64,000 bases of DNA from Pseudomonas sp. LS.1a (GTDB taxonomy: Bacteria > Pseudomonadota > Gammaproteobacteria > Pseudomonadales > Pseudomonadaceae). The notes below the pieces were generated by a model that was not told the DNA's origin, searched no databases, and was given only the letters and a program-made list of their open reading frames with translations. The stretch spans positions 3,636,001-3,700,000 of the forward strand of contig NZ_CP092827.1 in the NCBI RefSeq assembly GCF_022533585.1, written 5' to 3'. Position numbers and translations under genes: made by a program. Numbering within the stretch: the first letter of the stretch is position 1; the number at the start of each line of letters is the position of its first letter. Shown one piece after another: positions 1 to 9,371 of the stretch.

Positions 1-2
1 CC

Positions 3-1010
3 AGGGAGGCCCAACTGCTGGGCCAGATGGCCTTTGAAGGCGGGCGTATCATTCGTGAGCGCGTGGCCAAGTACAACATCCAGTGCGACCTGAAGGACGG
101 TGGCGTGTTCGCTGCCCTCACCAGCAAGCAGATGGGCCACCTGGAGTCGCAAAAGCGCCTGTGGGAACGTTTCGGTCACAACCAGCTGGAGCTGATGGAC
201 CAGAAGCGCATCCGCGAAGTGGTCGCCTGCGACAACTATGTGGGCGGCATGCTGGACATGAGCGGCGGCCACATCCACCCACTGAACCTGGCCCTGGGCG
301 AAGCCGCCGCGGTCGAGTCGCTGGGCGGCATCATCTATGAGCAAACCCCGGCCGTACGCATCGAGCGTGGCGCCAACCCGGTGGTGCACACCCCGCAGGG
401 CAAGGTCCGCGCCAAGTTCATCATCGTCGCCGGCAACGCCTACCTGGGCAACCTGGTGCCAGAGCTGGCCAGCAAGTCCATGCCATGCGGCACCCAGGTG
501 ATCACCACCGAGCCACTGGGCGACGAACTGGCGCGCACCCTGCTGCCGCAGGACTACTGCGTAGAGGACTGCAACTACCTGCTCGACTACTACCGCCTGA
601 CCAGCGACAAGCGCCTGATCTTCGGTGGTGGCGTGGTGTACGGTGCACGTGACCCGGCCAACATCGAGGCGATCATTCGTCCGAAGATGCTCAAGGCCTT
701 CCCGCAGCTGAAGAACGTGAAGATCGACTACGCCTGGACCGGCAACTTCCTGCTGACCCTGTCGCGCCTGCCGCAGGTTGGCCGTATCGGTGACAACATC
801 TACTACTCGCAGGGCTGCTCGGGTCACGGCGTGACCTACACCCACCTGGCGGGCAAGGTGCTGGCCGAGGCCATGCGTGGCCAGGCCGAGCGTTTCGACG
901 CCTTCGCCGGCCTGCCGCACTACCCGTTCCCGGGTGGCCAGATGCTGCGCGTGCCGTTCAGCGCCATTGGGGCCTGGTACTACAGCCTGCGCGATCGCCT
1001 GGGCTTCTGA
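3..1010 (+). CDS. puuB: Gamma-glutamylputrescine oxidase-like FAD oxidoreductase (5' end missing)
   Basis: The reading frame is open from the first bases of the window, so the start lies upstream; 335 C-terminal residues are visible. Family members are about 430 residues, so roughly 90 residues with the Rossmann GxGxxG are missing. It is a DAO-type FAD-dependent oxidoreductase; the C-terminal TLSRLPQVGRI and YSQGCSGHGV segments are typical of the PuuB/OrdL group, which oxidises gamma-glutamylputrescine in putrescine breakdown. The substrate is inferred from family resemblance; other amine or amino-acid oxidases of the DAO fold are possible. A REP pair follows the stop codon. Confidence 0.8.
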   Translation, partial: REAQLLGQMAFEGGRIIRERVAKYNIQCDLKDGGVFAALTSKQMGHLESQKRLWERFGHNQLELMDQKRIREVVACDNYVGGMLDMSGGHIHPLNLALGEAAAVESLGGIIYEQTPAVRIERGANPVVHTPQGKVRAKFIIVAGNAYLGNLVPELASKSMPCGTQVITTEPLGDELARTLLPQDYCVEDCNYLLDYYRLTSDKRLIFGGGVVYGARDPANIEAIIRPKMLKAFPQLKNVKIDYAWTGNFLLTLSRLPQVGRIGDNIYYSQGCSGHGVTYTHLAGKVLAEAMRGQAERFDAFAGLPHYPFPGGQMLRVPFSAIGAWYYSLRDRLGF

Positions 1011-1018
1011 TGTAGGCA

Positions 1019-1120
1019 GGCCTGGCCTCTTCGCGGGTAAACCCGCTCCCACAGGGATATCACAGCACCTGAGGGCAGCGGGTTTCCTGTGGGAGCGGGT
1101 TCACCCGCGAAAGGGCCGGC
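1019..1120. repeat. REP pair (inverted, BIME-like)
   Basis: Two REP palindromes in opposite orientation, 1019-1055 (TCGCGGGTAAACCCGCTCCC) and 1086-1119 (GGGAGCGGGTTCACCCGCGA), separated by about 30 bases. They lie between two convergent genes, where they may act as a transcript end or mRNA stabiliser. Confidence 0.9.
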
Positions 1121-1130
1121 AGAGATAAAG

Positions 1131-1808
1131 CTATTTGTTCAGGCTACTCACAGCCTGCTTCGCCGCAATCTCCTGCCCCGCCCGGGCCAGTTCATCTGCA
1201 GCCTGCAGCCAGCGCTGGCGGTCCACCTGGGCCGGCAGTTGCCGTGGTGGCTGCACCAGCACCGCCCAACTCCCCAGCTTCGCCCATGCCGATGCAAAGG
1301 CATCGAAGCCCATCACCTGCCGCCGATGCATGCCCGAGCGCAACAGCACCCGCTGCTTGTAGCGGTCGTAGCCGATCAACACGGCGTAGCGTGGCTCGCT
1401 CCACCAGGCCGAACCGTCCTCGTAACGCAGCAGCACCGGGTTGCCCGCCGCCACCTGGGTCAACAGCGCGTCCAGCTGCTTGTCCAGCGGATACACCACC
1501 ATGCCGTAGTCGCGCGCCACGCGGGGGATGCCGGTGTCCAGCGCCTCGGCGCCGTGGGGCAGGTTCAGCGGTTTGTCCAGCAGCCCCGGCGTGATCGGTG
1601 CCCCCTGTTGCGACAGCACCGCCGCCAATGCCATGGCCCCGCTGTGGTTGGCGTTGCCACGGTAGAACGGCACGCTGCTGATCTCGACCCGCTGCGGCAG
1701 GCCCTTGAGGTTGGCGGAAGGTGCGCTGGCACAGCCGGCCAGGCTAGCCGCTACCAGGCAGGCAGCCAGCAGCCGACGGGGGGTGGTCTTGAAGGAATGT
1801 TGCTGCAT
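1131..1808 (-). CDS. Lipoprotein with C39-type peptidase-like domain
   Basis: 225 residues starting at the ATG at 1808; the longer upstream frame lacks a signal sequence at its start. The N-terminus is a lipoprotein signal with lipobox LAGC near residue 25. The rest resembles the papain-like C39 fold, with a conserved early segment (NHSGAMALAAVLSQQG), a central YGMVVYPL and a later YAVLIGYD stretch. The usual catalytic Cys appears to be replaced (NHSGAMA where Q..CG is expected), so it may be a non-catalytic C39-like domain. Function unknown; convergent with the preceding oxidase gene. Confidence 0.7.
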   Translation of the reverse strand: MQQHSFKTTPRRLLAACLVAASLAGCASAPSANLKGLPQRVEISSVPFYRGNANHSGAMALAAVLSQQGAPITPGLLDKPLNLPHGAEALDTGIPRVARDYGMVVYPLDKQLDALLTQVAAGNPVLLRYEDGSAWWSEPRYAVLIGYDRYKQRVLLRSGMHRRQVMGFDAFASAWAKLGSWAVLVQPPRQLPAQVDRQRWLQAADELARAGQEIAAKQAVSSLNK

Positions 1809-2031
1809 GGACACTCGCTTGCTCCAACGCCAGGCAGGCAGCGCCCGGCTCTGGCCACCGATCATAGGTCGGACAGCGGCGCGGGTATAGTCCGACACCG
1901 GTTAGGAGCAAATCGGACCAAGCAATAGACCTTTGGTCAATGGAACGTCACAGGCGAAGGGCTAGACTAAAGCAGTGTCTGGACGGCCAGCGCCGGTTGA
2001 CCGAGCGCGGCCTGTAGAGATGGAGGCACAG

Positions 2032-2208
2032 ATGAGCCTGACCATGGCAATCCTCATGCTGGTGGGCATGTGGCTGAGCGTCGCAGCCGCCATGCTGTGG
2101 GGGGTACTGCGTATCGTGCGGCGTCATTCCCACCACCACCTGCCACCGCAGGTCCCTGCCAAGCCACAGCCTGTGCGCCGGGCACGGCGGCATGCCGGGG
2201 TGCACTGA
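2032..2208 (+). CDS. Small single-pass membrane protein
   Basis: 58 residues from the ATG at 2032, chosen because GGAGG at 2022-2026 sits five bases upstream; an earlier ATG at 2020 lacks a ribosome binding site. One hydrophobic helix (about residues 3-25) is followed by a basic, His- and Pro-rich cytoplasmic tail (RIVRRHSHHH). No family recognised. Confidence 0.6.
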   Translation: MSLTMAILMLVGMWLSVAAAMLWGVLRIVRRHSHHHLPPQVPAKPQPVRRARRHAGVH

Positions 2209-2223
2209 TTTCAAAAATTCCTG

Positions 2224-2331
2224 AGCCCATTCGCGGGTGAACCCGCTCCCACAAGGTCCTCCACTGCCTTCAAAAGCGGCGGGGTACTTGTGGGAGCGGG
2301 TTCACCCGCGAACGGGGCGCAAGCGCCCCGC
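2224..2331. repeat. REP pair followed by GC hairpin
   Basis: Inverted REPs at 2224-2257 and 2286-2320. A GC hairpin (GGGGCGC-AA-GCGCCCC) at 2314-2330 follows directly and lies just beyond the terC stop on the minus strand; it lacks a T tract, so it is only a possible terminator. Confidence 0.85.
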
Positions 2332-2340
2332 CCTTTCACA

Positions 2341-3093
2341 TCAACCTTCAGCCGCCTCACGCTTCAACCGCGCCCGACGGGCCAGGATGTTGAGGACCTC
2401 GATCGCCGTCGAGAAGGCCATGGCCGCGTACACATAACCCTTCGGTACATGAGCGCCAAAACCTTCCGCGATCAGCGTCATGCCGATCATGATCAGGAAG
2501 CCCAGGGCCAGCATTACCACGGTCGGGTTGTCGTTGATGAAGTTGGCCAACGGGTCGGCGGCCACCATCATGACGATCACGGCAGTGATAACGGCAATGA
2601 TCATGATCGGCAGGTGCTCGGTCATGCCCACGGCGGTGATGATGCTGTCGACCGAGAAGACGATGTCCAGCAACAGGATCTGGAAGATCGCCGCGGCAAA
2701 GCCCAGGGTAACCGTCGACGACACCTTGGCTTCTTCCTTGGCCCCGTGCGGGTCGACGTTCTCGTGGATCTCCTTGGTCGCCTTCCACAGCAGGAACAGG
2801 CCGCCGGCAATCAGGATCACGTCCTTCCAGGAGAAGGCATTACCGAACACTTCGAACACCGGGTCGGTCAACTGGACGATCCAGGCCACCGTGCTGAGCA
2901 AGGCCAGGCGCATGACCAGGGCCATGCTGATACCGATACGGCGGGCCTTGGAGCGGTACTCCACCGGCAGTTTGTTGGTCAGGATGGAGATGAAGATCAG
3001 GTTGTCGATACCCAGTACAACTTCCATGGCCACCAGCGTGGCCAGGGCAACCCAGGCGGTAGGGCTAGCGACGAGTTCCAGCAAGTATTCCAT
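2341..3093 (-). CDS. terC: TerC family integral membrane protein
   Basis: 250 residues with about seven hydrophobic segments. The family motif GIDN at residues 29-32 ([10 protein letters not shown]) and a second acidic helix motif ([14 protein letters not shown]) near residue 165 are characteristic of TerC/YkoY-type inner-membrane proteins. These are linked to tellurite resistance or, in better-studied members, to manganese export and metal loading of exported proteins. The start ATG at 3093 follows shortly after a small lipoprotein gene on the same strand, suggesting co-transcription. The particular metal is not deducible here. Confidence 0.88.
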   Translation of the reverse strand: MEYLLELVASPTAWVALATLVAMEVVLGIDNLIFISILTNKLPVEYRSKARRIGISMALVMRLALLSTVAWIVQLTDPVFEVFGNAFSWKDVILIAGGLFLLWKATKEIHENVDPHGAKEEAKVSSTVTLGFAAAIFQILLLDIVFSVDSIITAVGMTEHLPIMIIAVITAVIVMMVAADPLANFINDNPTVVMLALGFLIMIGMTLIAEGFGAHVPKGYVYAAMAFSTAIEVLNILARRARLKREAAEG

Positions 3094-3121
3094 TGTTCAA
3101 ATCCTGCAGCAGCGGTTGGGG

Positions 3122-3361
3122 TCAGATTTCCTGGGTGTCTTCTTTCTTTTCGGCGTCCTTGGGCTTGTGCCCTTCGCTGCCGATGGCCTCGCTCAACGCC
3201 TGCTGCGCGGCCTTGTTGGTGTCGTCGATGGCTTGCTTGGCCGACTGTGCGGCCTGGTCGAGCATCTGTTGGGCGGATTTCTCGGCCTGCTCGCAACCGG
3301 CCAGGGTGAACAGGGCCAAGGCCAGCACCAGCGGCGTGCCGATGGATTTGAGTTGCAGCAT
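3122..3361 (-). CDS. Small Ala/Gln-rich lipoprotein
   Basis: 79 residues with a lipoprotein signal (LALALFTLAGC, lipidated Cys near residue 23), followed by an amphipathic helical stretch rich in Ala, Gln and Lys (AEKSAQQMLDQAAQSAKQA) and a charged Glu/Lys tail. It lies upstream of terC on the same strand and is divergent from the NhaR-like regulator, so it is a possible target of that regulator (inference). No catalytic domain. Confidence 0.7.
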   Translation of the reverse strand: MLQLKSIGTPLVLALALFTLAGCEQAEKSAQQMLDQAAQSAKQAIDDTNKAAQQALSEAIGSEGHKPKDAEKKEDTQEI

Positions 3362-3495
3362 GGGTTCCTCGCTTGTCGATATTGCGGCGGCGCACAGGGC
3401 GCCTGATGGGGTCGCATTCTAAAGAGCGTAATACATCAGGAAAATTCGTATTTTCAGCGGTTATACTTCGGTTTTTACGAATCCGGAAAGCACCG

Positions 3496-4389
3496 ATGCT
3501 CAACTATCGGCAGTTGCACTACTTCTGGGCCGTGGCCAAGACCGGCAGCATCGCCCGCGCCAGCGAACAGTTGAACCTGACCCCGCAAACCATCAGCGGG
3601 CAGATCAGCCTGTTCGAACAGACCTACGGCCTGGAGTTGTTCCAGCGCGTGGGGCGGCAGCTGGAGCTGACCGAAACAGGGCGCCAGACGCTGATCTATG
3701 CCGAGCAGATGTTCCAGCTGGGCGGCGAACTGGAAGCCATGCTGCGGGCCGGCCCGCAAGAGCAGATCCTGTTCCGCGTGGGCGTGGCTGACGTGGTGCC
3801 CAAGTCCATCGTCTACCGCCTGCTGGCGCCGACCATGGAGCTGGACGACGTGCTGCGCATCAACTGCCGTGAAGACAAGCTCGAACGGCTGCTGGCCGAC
3901 CTGGCGATCCAGCGCCTGGACCTGGTGATTTCCGACAGCCCCATGCCCAGCCACCTGGACATCAAGGGCTATAGCCAGAAGCTGGGCGAATGCGGGTTGA
4001 GCTTCTTCGCCACCCCGGCGCTGGCACAACGCCTTGAAGGCCCCTTCCCCGCCTGCCTGCAGGATGCGCCATTGCTTATTCCCGGGCAGGAAACCGTGGT
4101 CCGCAGCCGCCTGCTGCGCTGGCTGGCTGAGCAGCAGGTGCAGCCGCGGATCGTGGGTGAGTTCGATGACAGTGCCTTGATGCAGGCATTCGGGCAGTCG
4201 GGCAGCGGCATCTTCGTCGCGCCCAGCGTGATCGCCGAGGAAGTGTGCCGCCAGTATGGCGTGGTGCTGATCGGGCAGACCGAGGCCGTGCACGAGTCGT
4301 TCTATGCCATTTCGGTGGAGCGCAAGGTCAAGCACCCGGGGATCGTGGCGATTACCGAGGGGGCGCGGCGGGAGTTGTTTCACTGGTGA
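3496..4389 (+). CDS. nhaR: LysR-family regulator, NhaR-like
   Basis: 297 residues from the ATG at 3496, with GGAAAG upstream at 3485-3490. The N-terminal winged helix (LNYRQLHYFWAVAKTGSIA, LTPQTISGQI) is specifically NhaR-like; NhaR activates Na+/H+ antiporter genes in enterobacteria. The ligand-binding part includes FRVGVADVVPKSIVYRLL, also a NhaR-type segment. Transcribed away from the small lipoprotein/terC pair across a 134-base gap, a common arrangement for a LysR regulator and target. No antiporter gene is adjacent, so the regulon is unknown. Confidence 0.82.
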   Translation: MLNYRQLHYFWAVAKTGSIARASEQLNLTPQTISGQISLFEQTYGLELFQRVGRQLELTETGRQTLIYAEQMFQLGGELEAMLRAGPQEQILFRVGVADVVPKSIVYRLLAPTMELDDVLRINCREDKLERLLADLAIQRLDLVISDSPMPSHLDIKGYSQKLGECGLSFFATPALAQRLEGPFPACLQDAPLLIPGQETVVRSRLLRWLAEQQVQPRIVGEFDDSALMQAFGQSGSGIFVAPSVIAEEVCRQYGVVLIGQTEAVHESFYAISVERKVKHPGIVAITEGARRELFHW

Positions 4390-4397
4390 CCGTGGTG

Positions 4398-4491
4398 GCT
4401 TCTTCGCGGGCACGCCCGCTCCCACAGGGGCCGCACAGCATTTGAGGCCGGTGCAGTACCTGTGGGAGCGGGCATGCCCGCGAAGAGGCCG
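4398..4491. repeat. REP pair (inverted)
   Basis: Two inverted REPs at 4398-4433 and 4459-4491 whose palindrome cores differ in the loop (GCACGC and GCATGC). They lie between nhaR and sstT. Confidence 0.88.
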
Positions 4492-4557
4492 CCCCTGCTA
4501 GACAAAGGTCTATGGTAAAGTCGCGCCCTTTTTGAACATGCTGGGATATCGCTGCAC

Positions 4558-5769
4558 ATGACCCCTGTCCTCCGCTTCCTCAACCGCACCAGCCTGGTGA
4601 CGCAGATCGTCATCGGCCTGATCGCCGGCATCGCCCTGGCCCTGCTTGCGCCCGCCATCGCCCGCGACATGGCCTTCCTCGGGAAAGTGTTCGTCAGCGC
4701 CCTCAAGGCGGTGGCCCCCGTGCTGGTGTTCATCCTGGTGATGGCCTCGATCGCCAACCACCGCCACGGCCAGGAAACCCATATTCGCCCGATCCTCTGG
4801 CTGTACCTGCTGGGCACCTTCGGCGCCGCAGTAGTCGCGGTGGTCGCCAGCATGCTGTTCCCGTCCAACCTGGTGCTGAGCACCGGCGAGGCTACGCTGA
4901 GCGCGCCGGGCGGCATTACCGAGGTGCTGCAGAACCTGCTGCTGAGTGCGGTCGACAACCCGATCAACGCCCTGCTCAATGCCAACTTCATCGGCATACT
5001 GACCTGGGCCATCGGCCTGGGCGTGGCCCTGCGCCATGCCGGCGAAACCACCCGCACCGTGGTCGAGGACCTGTCCAATGGCGTGACCCTGATCGTGCGC
5101 GTGGTCATCCGCTTCGCCCCGCTGGGCATCTTTGGCCTGGTCAGCGCCACCCTGGCCCAGTCGGGCCTGGACGCCCTGCTCGGTTACCTGCACCTGCTGG
5201 CGGTGCTGATCGGCTGCATGCTGTTCGTGGCGCTGGTGATGAACCCGCTGATCGTGTTCTGGAAAATCCGCCGCAACCCGTACCCGCTGACCCTGCTGTG
5301 CCTGCGCGAAAGCGGTATCACCGCGTTCTTCACCCGCAGCTCGGCGGCCAACATTCCGGTGAACCTGGCCTTGTCGGAGCGCCTTGGCCTGCATGAGGAC
5401 ACCTACTCGGTGTCGATCCCGCTGGGTGCGACCATCAACATGGCCGGTGCCGCCATCACCATCACCGTGCTGACCCTGGCGGCGGTGCATACCCTGGGTA
5501 TTCCGGTGGACCTGCCGACCGCTGTGCTGCTCAGCGTGGTGGCGGCGGTGTGTGCCTGCGGCGCCTCGGGTGTGGCCGGTGGTTCGCTGCTGCTGATTCC
5601 GCTGGCATGCAGCCTGTTTGGCATCCCTAGCGAAATTGCCATGCAGGTGGTGGCAGTGGGCTTCATCATCGGCGTGCTGCAGGACTCGGCCGAGACGGCG
5701 CTGAATTCGTCGACCGATGTGCTGTTTACCGCAGCGGCGTGCCAGGCCGAAGAGCAGCGCACCGCTTGA
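4558..5769 (+). CDS. sstT: Serine/threonine:Na+ symporter SstT
   Basis: 403 residues, the usual length for SstT of the dicarboxylate/amino acid:cation symporter family. Visible family marks are the Ser-rich re-entrant loop [16 protein letters not shown] (about residues 250-265), [13 protein letters not shown] (about 285-297) and the final [17 protein letters not shown] helix. Multiple hydrophobic helices place it in the inner membrane, where it takes up serine and threonine with sodium. Stands alone between REP elements; an earlier start is unlikely because only REP sequence precedes it. Confidence 0.93.
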   Translation: MTPVLRFLNRTSLVTQIVIGLIAGIALALLAPAIARDMAFLGKVFVSALKAVAPVLVFILVMASIANHRHGQETHIRPILWLYLLGTFGAAVVAVVASMLFPSNLVLSTGEATLSAPGGITEVLQNLLLSAVDNPINALLNANFIGILTWAIGLGVALRHAGETTRTVVEDLSNGVTLIVRVVIRFAPLGIFGLVSATLAQSGLDALLGYLHLLAVLIGCMLFVALVMNPLIVFWKIRRNPYPLTLLCLRESGITAFFTRSSAANIPVNLALSERLGLHEDTYSVSIPLGATINMAGAAITITVLTLAAVHTLGIPVDLPTAVLLSVVAAVCACGASGVAGGSLLLIPLACSLFGIPSEIAMQVVAVGFIIGVLQDSAETALNSSTDVLFTAAACQAEEQRTA

Positions 5770-5776
5770 GATTGCC

Positions 5777-5817
5777 GGGGCCCTGTGGGAGCGGGTTCAC
5801 CCGCTCCCACAGGTGCC
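5777..5817. repeat. Fused near-perfect REP palindrome
   Basis: CCTGTGGGAGCGGGT at 5782-5796 is mirrored at once by ACCCGCTCCCACAGG, giving a nearly perfect hairpin of two REP half-sites rather than the usual spaced pair. Confidence 0.85.
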
Positions 5818-5879
5818 AATTGCCTAACACGATGGCATTACCTACCCTAGTGGCCTTTCCCCAGCAATGAGACAGGGCC

Positions 5880-6524
5880 ATGTCAGAACACGAAACCGCC
5901 GGCGAAGGCCGCTTCAACAGCATCGAGATCCGTATTCTCGGCTCGCTGATCGAGAAGCAGGCCACCAGCCCGGAAAGCTACCCGCTGACCCTCAATGCCC
6001 TGGTTCTGGCCTGCAACCAGAAGACCAGCCGCGAGCCGGTGATGAACCTCACCCAAGGCCAGGTCGGCCAGGCCCTGCGCGCCCTCGAAGGGCAAGGCAT
6101 GACCCGCCTGCAGATGGGCAGCCGCGCCGACCGCTGGGAACACCGGGTGGACAAGGCGCTGGAGCTGGTGCCGGCGCAACTGGTACTGATGGGCCTGATG
6201 TTCCTGCGCGGCCCGCAAACCCTCAACGAACTGCTGACCCGCAGCAACCGCCTGCACGACTTCGACGACACCGAGCAGATCCAGCACCAGCTGGAGCGCC
6301 TGATCTCGCGCGGCCTGGCCTTGCACCTGCCACGCCAGGCCGGCCAGCGGGAAGACCGTTACACCCATGCCTTGGGCGATCCGGCGGAAATCGAGGCGAT
6401 CCTGGCTGCACGGCAGCAGGAAGGTGGCGCACGCAGCGGCGGCAATGTGTCGGAAGACCGTATCGAAGCCCTGGAAGCCCGCATCGCGGCGCTGGAGGCA
6501 CGCCTGGCCGAGCTGGAAGGCTGA
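5880..6524 (+). CDS. yceH: YceH family (UPF0502) protein
   Basis: 214 residues. The opening ([20 protein letters not shown]) and the following [18 protein letters not shown] segment are the signature of the YceH family, which folds as two winged-helix domains. The C-terminus ends in a predicted coiled coil ([18 protein letters not shown]). A role in nucleic-acid binding is presumed from the fold; no function is established. The gene is monocistronic and is followed within 5 bases by a convergent small gene. Confidence 0.92.
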   Translation: MSEHETAGEGRFNSIEIRILGSLIEKQATSPESYPLTLNALVLACNQKTSREPVMNLTQGQVGQALRALEGQGMTRLQMGSRADRWEHRVDKALELVPAQLVLMGLMFLRGPQTLNELLTRSNRLHDFDDTEQIQHQLERLISRGLALHLPRQAGQREDRYTHALGDPAEIEAILAARQQEGGARSGGNVSEDRIEALEARIAALEARLAELEG

Positions 6525-6528
6525 GCCG

Positions 6529-6717
6529 TCACGGCTCGGGGTCGGGGAAGTTGCGGCAGCTCTTGCGCTCGGCCAGCTCCCGGTCACTGGGGCGCTGGTC
6601 GACGAACACGGTGCGGCCGTCGGCGTAGATTTCCAGGTAACCCCAGTGCAGGTCCTGCTCTTGCTGCCCGGGCTTTGGCGGGACTAGCCACCAGGGTTCG
6701 CGGCTGATCAGGGTCAT
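6529..6717 (-). CDS. Conserved small hypothetical protein, 62 residues
   Basis: Start taken at the ATG at 6717, preceded by AGGA at a workable distance; the longer frame (to 6756) has no better site. The protein begins TLISREPWWLVPPKPGQQ and contains WGYLEIYADGRTVFVDQR, a compact beta-rich pattern. It is convergent with yceH, and the shared hairpin GAGCCGTCACGGCTC at 6523-6537 may end both transcripts. No known family. Confidence 0.65.
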   Translation of the reverse strand: MTLISREPWWLVPPKPGQQEQDLHWGYLEIYADGRTVFVDQRPSDRELAERKSCRNFPDPEP

Positions 6718-6780
6718 GGGTGTGATTCCTGAAGGGTCTGCAGTAATCATAGACACCTTCAGGTTCCTGCTTTGCCTGCA

Positions 6781-6881
6781 CCGGCCCTTTCGCGGCTAAA
6801 GCCGCTCCCACAGGGACCTCCACAGCTTTCAAAAGCTGCGCAGTACCTGTGGGAGCGGCTTTGGCCGCGAAGAGGCCGGTA
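6781..6881. repeat. REP pair (inverted, AAAGCC variant)
   Basis: Two inverted REPs with a GCGGCTAAAGCCGC / GCGGCTTTGGCCGC core at 6786-6814 and 6846-6879. It sits directly downstream of ahpF. Confidence 0.88.
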
Positions 6882-6886
6882 CAGGC

Positions 6887-8449
6887 TTATGCCGGTGCCG
6901 ACGTGCGAATCAGGTGGTCAAAGGCCGCCAGCGATGCCTTGGCCCCCTCACCCACCGCGATCACGATCTGCTTGTACGGCACGGTCGTCACGTCACCCGC
7001 CGCAAACACACCCGGGATGCTGGTCTGGCCCTTGGCGTCGACGATGATCTCGCCACGCGGCGACAGCTCGACGGTACCTTTCAGCCAGTCGGTGTTCGGC
7101 AGCAGGCCGATCTGCACGAAGATGCCTTCCAACGCCACTTCATGCTGCTGGTCGGTGGTGCGGTCCTTGTAGCGCAGGCCGGTCACTTTTTCGCCATTCC
7201 CCAGCACTTCGGTGGTCAGCGCACTGGTGATCACCTTCACGTTCGGCAAGCTGTGCAACTTGCGCTGCAGCACCGCATCGGCACGCAGTTGGCTGTCGAA
7301 CTCGATCAGCGTCACCTGGGCGACGATACCGGCCAGGTCGATGGCCGCCTCCACACCCGAGTTGCCACCACCGATCACCGCCACGCGCTTGCCCTTGAAC
7401 AGCGGGCCGTCACAGTGCGGGCAGTAGGCCACGCCACGGGCGCGGTATTCCTGCTCGCCCGGCACGTTCATTTCGCGCCAGCGGGCACCGGTGGCCAGGA
7501 TCACGGTCTTGGCCTTGAGCGAGGCGCCACCGGCCAGGCGTACTTCGTGCAGGCCGCCAGCGGTAGCCGGGATCAGCGCTTCGCCACGCTGCAGGTTCAT
7601 GATGTCCACGTCGTACTGCTTGACGTGTTCTTCCAGCGCCGTGGCCAGCTTCGGCCCTTCGGTTTCCTGTACCGAGATGAAGTTCTCGATGGCCAGGGTA
7701 TCGAGCACCTGGCCGCCGAAACGCTCGGCCGCAATACCGGTGCGGATGCCTTTACGCGCGGCATAGATGGCTGCCGAGGCGCCGGCTGGGCCACCACCGA
7801 CCACCAGCACATCGAAGGCATCCTTGGCATTGATCTTCTCGGCCTGGCGGCTACCTGCGCTGGTGTCGATCTTGCCAAGGATTTCTTCCAGGCCCATGCG
7901 GCCCTGGCCGAACACTTCGCCGTTCAGGTAGATGCTCGGCACCGCCATGATCTTGCGCGATTCCACTTCTGCCTGGAACAGCGCGCCGTCGATGGCCACG
8001 TGGCGCACATTGGGGTTGAGCACCGCCATCAGGTTCAGCGCCTGGACCACGTCCGGGCAGTTCTGGCACGACAGCGAGAAATAGGTTTCGAAGGTGAATT
8101 CGCCTTCCAGCGCCTGGATCTGCTCGATCACTTCGGCACTGGCCTTGGACGGGTGGCCGCCGACTTGCAGCAGTGCCAGCACCAGCGAGGTGAATTCGTG
8201 GCCCATGGGGATGCCGGCGAAGCGCAGGTTTATGTCGGCTCCCGGGCGATTCAGCGAGAACGAAGGACGACGGGCGTCGGTACCGTCCGCGCTAAAGGTA
8301 ATGAGGTTCGACAGGCTGGCAATTTCCAGCAGCAGGTCGTGCAATTCGCGGGACTTCGCACCGTCGTCGAGGGAAGCAACGATCTCGATCGGCTGGGTGA
8401 CCCGCTCCAGGTAGGTTTTCAGTTGCGATTTAAGCGTGGCGTCCAACAT
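6887..8449 (-). CDS. ahpF: Alkyl hydroperoxide reductase flavoprotein subunit AhpF
   Basis: 520 residues from the ATG at 8449; the frame extends 11 codons further but family alignment starts [10 protein letters not shown]. The N-terminal double thioredoxin-fold domain carries CQNC at residues 128-131. It is followed by a thioredoxin-reductase-like FAD/NADH domain with [10 protein letters not shown] and the redox pair CPHC ([10 protein letters not shown]). It transfers electrons from NADH to AhpC to reduce organic and hydrogen peroxides. Located downstream of ahpC on the same strand but separated by a terminator-like hairpin, which may set a lower AhpF level than AhpC. Confidence 0.96.
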   Translation of the reverse strand: MLDATLKSQLKTYLERVTQPIEIVASLDDGAKSRELHDLLLEIASLSNLITFSADGTDARRPSFSLNRPGADINLRFAGIPMGHEFTSLVLALLQVGGHPSKASAEVIEQIQALEGEFTFETYFSLSCQNCPDVVQALNLMAVLNPNVRHVAIDGALFQAEVESRKIMAVPSIYLNGEVFGQGRMGLEEILGKIDTSAGSRQAEKINAKDAFDVLVVGGGPAGASAAIYAARKGIRTGIAAERFGGQVLDTLAIENFISVQETEGPKLATALEEHVKQYDVDIMNLQRGEALIPATAGGLHEVRLAGGASLKAKTVILATGARWREMNVPGEQEYRARGVAYCPHCDGPLFKGKRVAVIGGGNSGVEAAIDLAGIVAQVTLIEFDSQLRADAVLQRKLHSLPNVKVITSALTTEVLGNGEKVTGLRYKDRTTDQQHEVALEGIFVQIGLLPNTDWLKGTVELSPRGEIIVDAKGQTSIPGVFAAGDVTTVPYKQIVIAVGEGAKASLAAFDHLIRTSAPA

Positions 8450-8482
8450 ACGGGCGATTCCTTTTTCAAAACTCGGATACAA

Positions 8483-8513
8483 AAACGCCCAGGCGAGGTC
8501 GCCCGGGCGTTTG
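8483..8513 (-). terminator. Terminator/attenuator between ahpC and ahpF
   Basis: On the minus strand an inverted repeat AACGCCCGGGCG...CGCCTGGGCG is followed by TTTTTG. It lies after the ahpC stop and just before the ahpF ribosome binding site, so it should end most ahpC transcripts and let a fraction through. Confidence 0.8.
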
Positions 8514-8573
8514 ACGGGGCGGTAAGTACTTCAGCTTTGGCGGCTGCTCACCGCCCGCGACTGGCACATGGAC

Positions 8574-9137
8574 TTAGATCTTGCCGACCAGGTCCAGCGA
8601 TGGCGCCAGGGTGGCTTCGCCTTCTTTCCACTTGGCCGGGCAGACTTCGCCCGGGTGAGCGGCAACGTACTGGGCAGCTTTCACTTTACGCAGCAGTTCG
8701 GCAGCATCGCGGCCTACCCCACCGTCGTTCAGTTCGACGATCTTGATCTGGCCTTCCGGGTTGATCACGAAGGTACCGCGATCGGCCAGGCCGGCTTCTT
8801 CGATCAGCACGTCGAAGTTGCGCGAAATAACGTGGGTCGGGTCACCGATCAGTGGGTACTGGATCTTGCCGATGGTGTCCGAAGTGTCGTGCCAGGCTTT
8901 GTGGGTGAAGTGGGTGTCGGTGGACACGCCGTAGATTTCCACGCCCAGCTTCTGGAACTCGGCGTAGTTGTCGGCGAGGTCACCCAGCTCGGTCGGGCAG
9001 ACGAAGGTGAAGTCAGCCGGGTAGAAGAACACGACAGACCACTTGCCTTTCAGGTCGGCTTCGCTGACCTGGACGAATTCGCCCTTGTGGTAGGCGGTGG
9101 CGTTGAACGGTTTGACCTGGCTGTTGATGATTGGCAT
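8574..9137 (-). CDS. ahpC: Alkyl hydroperoxide reductase AhpC (2-Cys peroxiredoxin)
   Basis: 187 residues, full family length. The peroxidatic Cys47 lies in FTFVCPTEL and the resolving Cys in GEVCPAKW near residue 166. AhpC reduces H2O2, alkyl peroxides and peroxynitrite and is recycled by AhpF encoded downstream. The ATG at 9137 is preceded by a strong AAGGAG site. Upstream, at 9210-9246, four evenly spaced half-sites match OxyR binding. Confidence 0.97.
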   Translation of the reverse strand: MPIINSQVKPFNATAYHKGEFVQVSEADLKGKWSVVFFYPADFTFVCPTELGDLADNYAEFQKLGVEIYGVSTDTHFTHKAWHDTSDTIGKIQYPLIGDPTHVISRNFDVLIEEAGLADRGTFVINPEGQIKIVELNDGGVGRDAAELLRKVKAAQYVAAHPGEVCPAKWKEGEATLAPSLDLVGKI

Positions 9138-9209
9138 GAGAGACGCTCCTTCATGGGGTTGGAATCAGTTGATGGAGAGAATCCTAACCGCTGGTCCCGA
9201 TAAAGGCTC

Positions 9210-9246
9210 ATTGGCAAAGCTCATGCTTTTGATTGGTTTTGGCTAT
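9210..9246 (-). promoter_or_regulatory. Candidate OxyR binding site upstream of ahpC
   Basis: Read on the minus strand, the tetranucleotides ATAG, CAAT, ATGA and CAAT occur at exact 7-base spacings, matching the ATAG-N7-CTAT-N7-ATAG-N7-CTAT OxyR pattern imperfectly. It lies about 75-110 bases upstream of the ahpC start, where OxyR activates in other Pseudomonas. Binding is inferred. Confidence 0.6.
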
Positions 9247-9317
9247 AACCGAGGTTTATTAATAGAAGGGAATGGGCTGAGCAAAGGATTGCGGGGAGGT
9301 TTGTTGTAGAAGCAGCT

Positions 9318-9360
9318 TTTGTGGGAGCGGCCTTTCGCGACACAAGGCCGCTCCCACAGG
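9318..9360. repeat. REP-type inverted repeat
   Basis: TGTGGGAGCGGCC and GGCCGCTCCCACA form one long hairpin around TTTCGCGACACAA. It lies just downstream of gor on the minus strand and may serve as its transcript end. Confidence 0.8.
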
Positions 9361-9371
9361 ATGGAACGCGC

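Noticed and set aside
6914..8746. Long plus-strand frame opposite ahpF and ahpC
   Set aside because: It is the antisense shadow of GC-rich genes with clear family motifs on the other strand.
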